Positions 59,912-64,000 of a stretch of DNA of 64,000 nucleotides are shown piece by piece. The stretch lies in the NCBI GenBank assembly GCA_016722515.1, contig JADKJE010000006.1, forward strand, positions 1 to 64,000, written 5' to 3'. The stretch's first letter is position 1. Each line of letters begins with the position of its first letter. The notes beneath the pieces were generated by a model that was not told the DNA's origin, did no database searches, and saw only the letters and a list, made by a program, of their open reading frames with translations. The stretch comes from Alphaproteobacteria bacterium. Lineage in GTDB: Bacteria; Pseudomonadota; Alphaproteobacteria; Rickettsiales; JADKJE01. Position numbers and translations under genes: made by a program.

Positions 59912-60740
59912 CGCGTTTCCAGATTTTATTTTATAAGGTTACTTACCGAAATGGGCAGTTATCTGTTGAAAATAGCGAAGAGCAGTATGTTACGTACTTA
60001 ACTATAGATGCACTAACCCAAGTCTAAATGTTAGCGTAACAAAAAAATTTATCCAGGTTCAAGGTTATTTTTGAGGACTTGACAAGGGTATTTTGTACAA
60101 AAATATTGACTGAATTATATGGATAAAGCCATGCTTTTTTGTGTTGAAATGTAATAATTGTATTTTGGTGGAAAAACATTTATTTTAAATCCATATAAAG
60201 GTTTCCCAAATTTAATTGCTCAGGTCTGAACTTAGAAAGTTTAAGCATCATGGTTTAAAGTCTTGCATCTTAGAGCCTTCATCACAAATCATGCCTACTA
60301 TAAGGTATAAATTAGCCATTGTGAATGCGAACTTGGCAACGAATTGATTGCTAGTTGAAGGCAACGAGCCGTGGCAGAACAGTGGTATCTTTAGTTATCA
60401 CTTCAGAAATATTCTTTTTTTTTATATAAAAATTCCCTGTTCCTAAAAGCGTTTTTCCATTTTAGCCCATTTTCTATAGACTCAGTTTCTCCCCTTTGGT
60501 CATTGTATATGTAATTTATATTTTGTACAATGAGAAATAATCAAGCGTTAGAGTATCATTGTTCCATCGGTTTCAACTGTAAAGAATTCCTTTGCAGTTG
60601 CCTCCTGAAGTCACTCCCACTTCAGTGAATATGTTCGCCTCTATGTCATATATTGGTGCTTGAGCCAGACAGTTTCCTGTTCTAGTTGGACATCCAGCTT
60701 GGCTAACGTATAGTTATACTGTGATCTCAGCTTAAAGCAT
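59912..60740. other. Gene-free stretch beyond the integration module
   Basis: About 830 bp, AT-rich, with no frame that looks coding. It contains TTGACA followed 17 bases later by AATATT (about 60080-60107) around a palindromic TTTTGTACAAAA, an ATTTTGTACAAT further on, and the second R2 repeat (60571-60615). It is a natural place for the prophage attachment site, but no duplicated core could be identified. Confidence 0.4.
60571..60615 (+). repeat. Short repeat R2, copy 2
   Basis: Matches 9305-9350 (GTAAAGAATT, GCAGTTGCCTCCTGAAGT) with a few changes. Forms a short hairpin AACTGTAAAG / CTTTGCAGTT. Confidence 0.45.
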
Positions 60741-61106
60741 TTATATGACTATTGCTGCTAGAGAAATAACTATTGCGACTATGGATAGCGCTAAACTGTT
60801 TCTATTTCTTCTTTCTTGTCGAAGTGATCTTTCAATTTTTATTAAATTGTTCTGAAATCCTCGACCGCTAAATCCTTCACTAGCAAGATGTAAGTACTCA
60901 AGAGTTCTAGGATGAGCTTGATCTAATTTTTGAATAAGTTTTTCAACATTTTCCTCTTTTTTTATTGTGCTTTCATCTCGGTCTAGAAAAAATTCTTTCT
61001 TTATAAGTTCAAAATCATAGCTGAAAGTTTTGAAATCGTTTTGATAAATCTTATCTTCATGCCATACAGAAAGGCATTTCAAAGCATTGAATATATAATT
61101 ATACAT
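60741..61106 (-). CDS. Tail-anchored hypothetical protein
   Basis: 121 residues, soluble except for one C-terminal hydrophobic helix (NSLALSIVAIVISLAAIVI) that should anchor it in the inner membrane with the body in the cytoplasm. The middle is rich in charged residues and probably helical (DESTIKKEENVEKLIQKLDQAHPRTLEYLHLASEG). The family is not recognised. ATG 61106 follows AGGAGAAG, a strong ribosome site, which supports expression. It stands alone between the prophage end and a terminator. Confidence 0.55.
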   Translation of the reverse strand: MYNYIFNALKCLSVWHEDKIYQNDFKTFSYDFELIKKEFFLDRDESTIKKEENVEKLIQKLDQAHPRTLEYLHLASEGFSGRGFQNNLIKIERSLRQERRNRNSLALSIVAIVISLAAIVI

Positions 61107-61410
61107 ATCTTCTCCTAAGGGTAATCACTACATTAAAGATATATAGCAAATCTTAAAAAATATTAATTAAGAGAATTTATCTAAATAGGTATTTTTGAAG
61201 GGTGATGTTATAATATTTTTTCCTTTCACTCATAGCTGATTAACCTTCACCATACCAAGAAAACTGCAGGCTGCCTCTGGCATTTGGGGGGAAAGGGATT
61301 GATTCGGAAATGCTCTTAGCGCATTTCCTCACCCTGCGGGCGCCTACGGCGTCCAATTTGCAGTGCAAATTGTCGAACCCCCATCGTGGTTCTCATGCCC
61401 CACACTTTCG

Positions 61411-61450
61411 CCACATAAAAAAAGCCCCTAAAGGGGCATTTTTTATGTGG
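61411..61450. terminator. Bidirectional intrinsic terminator
   Basis: CCACATAAAAAAAGCCCC, TAAA, then GGGGCATTTTTTATGTGG form a long near-perfect dyad with A and T runs flanking the GCCCC/GGGGC core, so it works on both strands. About 85 bp beyond the end of the PD-(D/E)XK-like gene. Confidence 0.85.
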
Positions 61451-61535
61451 CTGTGTGTAGAGAACGGATTTCGAACTTGTGCCACTGATTTTGCTGCGAT
61501 TGTGCGTCATAAAATCAATTACATTAGCAGTGATA

Positions 61536-62561
61536 TTATTCGGCAGCTGATAATGAGCTAAAATTAGTAGTTGCTTCAACTATTATGCCCTCTTCAATTT
61601 TGATGTCTGTAAGCCAGACATCTTGGCAATCTTTTAGAAGCCTATGAGGTAATGGATTTTTTGCAAATGGATTATGAATTAACATTAGTTCGCCACCGAA
61701 AGGCACACGCCCTAATTTTGCGTACGAAAACAAAATAGCGCTAATATGCGGGTACATAGGAGCTAAAAAAATGGCTGAATTGATTTCTAACTCAGGAACC
61801 GCTTTTGTTACTTTGATAGCAGTATCCCTTCTTGCATAACTAGTTCCTGTAGTTTTTGTCTCACCAGTCTGTCTATTGTGAGATAAATGGATTTGATAAT
61901 CGCCTAAGCCAAAACAAACCTTTAAAATTACAGGCATACAACCAGGTGCTTCTTGATCTATATTTCCTGAATTAACGGCAATGATTACTTGTTCATCGCG
62001 TTCAATAATGCCTTTAGCAAGGTAGGGTACAAGCCCTCTGCGTTTTCTAACTTTATCAATAGAGCAATATTTATCCCTTATTGCGGACAAATATCTTAAT
62101 CTTACTGGATTCTCAAAGATGGACAAAGTGCCGCCACGCTCTGTCAGAGGAAGAGCTTCCCCAGTCTCAGAACAATACTTTATTTCTTCATAAAAAACTG
62201 GAGAAACGGAATTGGGATTACCTTGTTGACCTGCACCTGGAGTAATGGCTTCTATCCATATTTTCTTTCCGTTCTGAATAAGGCAAATGTCAGGGCCAAT
62301 ATCTTTACTTTGGATTGTTTTCTTTTGTTCTAAGAGTTTTACGCCAAGATACATTTCCCAAAAGCGTTGGTTAAATTTTTCTTCTGATTGTTGGCACTCA
62401 CTTCGGAAGTGGGTATCTGCATAGCGATCCCATGTTTTCCATAATTGTTCTAAATCTGCTCTGTATTTTTGACTTATCTCTGATTTGCCATCTCGCAAAT
62501 TCTTATAGCCAACCCATTCATTTACTTTTTCAGGCAAAAAGAATAGATTCGAATTTGGCAT
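61536..62561 (-). CDS. PD-(D/E)XK nuclease-like protein, unknown role
   Basis: A 341-residue soluble protein. Residues 62-106 show the restriction-endonuclease-like core: a helix with Glu (KFNQRFWEMYLGVKLLEQK), then SKDIGPDICLIQNGKKIWIEAIT, in which Asp91 and Glu104 take the places of the metal ligands (GPD...xEA). The Lys is replaced by Ala, as in some members. The rest (VIIAVNSGNIDQEAPGCMP, AIFLAPMYPHISAILFSY) has no recognised domain. It lies 1 kb from a type I restriction locus and may be part of a defence region. No partner gene is evident. Confidence 0.55.
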   Translation of the reverse strand: MPNSNLFFLPEKVNEWVGYKNLRDGKSEISQKYRADLEQLWKTWDRYADTHFRSECQQSEEKFNQRFWEMYLGVKLLEQKKTIQSKDIGPDICLIQNGKKIWIEAITPGAGQQGNPNSVSPVFYEEIKYCSETGEALPLTERGGTLSIFENPVRLRYLSAIRDKYCSIDKVRKRRGLVPYLAKGIIERDEQVIIAVNSGNIDQEAPGCMPVILKVCFGLGDYQIHLSHNRQTGETKTTGTSYARRDTAIKVTKAVPELEINSAIFLAPMYPHISAILFSYAKLGRVPFGGELMLIHNPFAKNPLPHRLLKDCQDVWLTDIKIEEGIIVEATTNFSSLSAAE

Positions 62562-62738
62562 AACTTATCCCAATAGCTAGATAATATATTTCATTGCTCT
62601 TTCGCGACCATTCGTCATTTGGATAGAAGTTGAGTATTAATCAATTAGAATCAACATCAACAAAATCCAATTCTGATTGGTTCTTATTCAAGAAAAAATA
62701 TGCAGAAAAATTAGTCATGGTCGTTTCGTTGTTACTTT

Positions 62739-62981
62739 TTAACCCTTAATATTGCGTGGATCATTTCCATGACTATCACTGTCTGAAGTTTTGCCGTCCC
62801 GGTTGTGGATACGGAGTTCAGTACCTTGATTGCAACTAATTTCTCTTCCAGCATCAACAGCTTCCTTTTTAGTATCATAGTGGGCGCTCGCACGTTCTGA
62901 TTTATCTCGACGCACATCCCAACCGCCACGATCTTTGTTTGGTACTACGTGATGGGAATCTGGGCCTTGTTTATTTGGCAT
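62739..62981 (-). CDS. DUF2188 protein
   Basis: An 80-residue hydrophilic protein with the DUF2188 core (HHVVPNKDRGGWDVRRDKSERASAHYDTKKEAVDAGREISCNQGTELRIHNRDGKTSDSDSHGNDP). These small basic proteins are widespread, and their role is not known. It ends before a dispersed repeat and begins 5' to the same R1 element found at 6640. It is complete, with start at ATG 62981. Confidence 0.85.
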   Translation of the reverse strand: MPNKQGPDSHHVVPNKDRGGWDVRRDKSERASAHYDTKKEAVDAGREISCNQGTELRIHNRDGKTSDSDSHGNDPRNIKG

Positions 62982-63038
62982 AATCGAACTCTTAATGTTG
63001 ATATTGTTATATATCGAACAATAATCTCTTTATGAAGT

Positions 63039-63480
63039 ACAGATATTAGGTTTGTCTAAGGAGATGATTTATCTAGAAAAATAAAAGTGTGACATATTTA
63101 TAACAATATCTTGAAGATATGGATTGGGTAGTGTTGTTTGTAGCAACTTTTAATCTCTGGTGTTTTCGAGAAGCCCCAAAATTCCTGCACTAAAAAAACC
63201 GTACGGACTTTTCTAAAGTACGAATTTTTGAGAATGAGAGTAAAAAAAGCCCCGTACTTTGGAAAAAATGCGTTATTTTTAGCTAAGAGAAGTCAGAGCG
63301 AAGTAACGGGAAAAGCCCACAATCCATGGGCTCTACATGGGAGGCAATTGGGAGATAGAGAACGGTTGGCCACGAGGCGCTGGCGGTGGGTAGTTAGCAC
63401 CGCAACACCCTCGTTATAACCCAACCACCAGCAAAAACAACACTCTCAAAACCCGTACCTTGCTGTCACGGATATAACGC
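63039..63480 (+). repeat. Dispersed repeat R1, copy 3
   Basis: Long copy of the element at 6640-7110, same orientation, with most landmarks kept through TGGCGGTGGGTAG; the right-hand end is more diverged. It contains the homologous frame of about 63 codons (63228-63419, NPWALHGR and RWRW shared). Confidence 0.7.
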
Positions 63481-63586
63481 TATGCGTAGTGTTCTTGACG
63501 CACAACTAACCAACTAGAACAAAAGGCTTTATCTTTGGAAAATTTTACCCTATTTTCCACTCAAAGAATCGGAGTGAGAATCCACT

Positions 63587-63775
63587 ATGGACACTGACAT
63601 CATGACAATTCGTGAAGTCGCTGAGTATCTGAAATTGACAGAGAAAACGGCTTACCGCCTAGTCTCTGAGGGTGAATTACCAGGGTTTAAGGTAGGAGGT
63701 TCATGGCGTTTTAGGCGTAGTGAAATTGAAAAGTGGATAAAAAAACAGGAAGCGCGATCAAAGGATGATAAATAA
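63587..63775 (+). CDS. Excisionase-type helix-turn-helix protein before hsdM
   Basis: A 62-residue MerR/excisionase-like DNA-binding protein: MTIREVAEYLKLTEKTAYRLVSEGELPGFKVGGSWRFRRSEIEKWIKKQE is a complete winged HTH (HTH_17). It may start at ATG 63587 or at ATG 63602. Such proteins often open type I restriction loci or sit on integrative elements, and here it is directly before hsdM on the same strand. It probably regulates the restriction operon, although an excisionase role is not excluded. Confidence 0.85.
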   Translation: MDTDIMTIREVAEYLKLTEKTAYRLVSEGELPGFKVGGSWRFRRSEIEKWIKKQEARSKDDK

Positions 63776-63830
63776 CGATGGCTAAAGTTAAAAAGAAAGG
63801 GTTGCGAAAGCACCAAAGAAACAAAAGAGC

Positions 63831-64000
63831 ATGGAGGAAACCCTTTGGGATTCCGCCAATAAGCTGCGCGGCAGCGTAGAGCCATCAGAATATAAACATG
63901 TAGTACTCAGCCTTATCTTCCTTAAGTTCGTTAGTGATACGTTTGAAGAGCGTCGAAAAGAGTTAATCGAGGAAGGCAAAGAAGCCTACTTGGACATGGT
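63831..64000 (+). CDS. hsdM: Type I restriction-modification methyltransferase subunit (N-terminal part, runs off window)
   Basis: The visible 56 residues (MEETLWDSANKLRGSVEPSEYKHVVLSLIFLKFVSDTFEERRKELIEEG) are the conserved HsdM opening, which forms the helical N-terminal domain contacting HsdS. A more upstream ATG at 63778 (MAKVKKKG) seems to be the original start. The linker VAKAPKKQKS follows in another frame, so one G is missing in AAAGGG (about 63800). ATG 63831 still gives the conserved domain. The catalytic part and the hsdS and hsdR genes lie beyond the window. Confidence 0.88.
   Translation, partial: MEETLWDSANKLRGSVEPSEYKHVVLSLIFLKFVSDTFEERRKELIEEGKEAYLDM

Noticed and set aside
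9300..60615. R2 repeats as attL/attR of prophage B
   Set aside because: The two copies are imperfect and lie 6 kb from the phage genes on the left, with host genes between; serine integrases use short exact cores. A dispersed repeat fits better.
61300..61500. tRNA-like T-arm sequences (GGGTTCGAC and GTTCGAAATC on the minus strand)
   Set aside because: No acceptor stem, D-arm or anticodon arm can be built around either; I treat them as chance or fossil fragments.

Overview
The window looks like a chromosome segment of an AT-leaning Gram-negative bacterium, most likely an alphaproteobacterium. The phage tail genes match the gene-transfer-agent (GTA) tail set of that class: DUF2460, DUF2163, an NlpC/P60 peptidase and a TIM-barrel tail-tip protein. 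The integration module (DUF2924, serine recombinase, small HTH protein) and the DUF3489 and DUF6362 genes are also typical of it. The order cannot be fixed from this sequence. Many genes carry single-base frameshifts, often in homopolymers. That fits either genome decay, as in host-associated bacteria, or an unpolished long-read assembly.

Layout. 1-3.7 kb: the packaging end of a lambda-headed prophage (A) that continues off the left edge. 3.7-6.3 kb: wreckage made of an IS66 end, a frameshifted Imm53 immunity gene, the C-terminal end of a CdiA/FhaB-type toxin, and a 5'-truncated IS5-type transposase. 6.3-15.3 kb: chromosomal genes, namely an S66 peptidase-like protein with an extra domain, a GIY-YIG protein, and a YfiR / TonB-dependent receptor / sensor kinase locus. 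15.4-38.8 kb: structural genes of prophage B on the minus strand, running from packaging (right) to tail tip and holin (left). Its last 3.7 kb is a close second copy of the prophage A module. 38.9-47.3 kb: a DUF3489 gene, then a broken two-partner-secretion exoprotein (TpsA/FhaB/CdiA-like) with a duplicated toxin-tail/immunity unit. 47.3-55.1 kb: phage DNA metabolism genes (ParB-methyltransferase, BRO-N, primase-helicase, ssDNA-binding and AAA proteins) with an iteron array. 55.5-56.8 kb: two membrane-protein genes of unknown role. 56.9-59.9 kb: a broken sigma-like gene and the serine-recombinase integration module. 60-64 kb: a PD-(D/E)XK-like protein, a DUF2188 protein and the start of a type I restriction locus (hsdM).

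How the parts work together. Prophage B joins a lambda-type head (terminase, portal, S49 protease with nested scaffold, decoration and capsid proteins) to a GTA-like siphovirus tail. A perfect -1 ribosomal frameshift site (G GGA AAC) lies in the tail-assembly chaperone gene. The late operon has been colonised by addiction and defence modules: AbiEi/AbiEii between two tail genes, and a RelE/XRE pair, TumE/TumA and Phd/VapC between the tail-tube and tail-terminator genes. Both prophages carry CdiA/FhaB-type toxin DNA at the same place beyond the packaging genes, so polymorphic-toxin cargo appears to be a shared trait of this phage group. In B several late tail genes and the exoprotein are frameshifted, so as read the element is probably defective while its toxin-antitoxin genes and DNA-metabolism genes remain intact.
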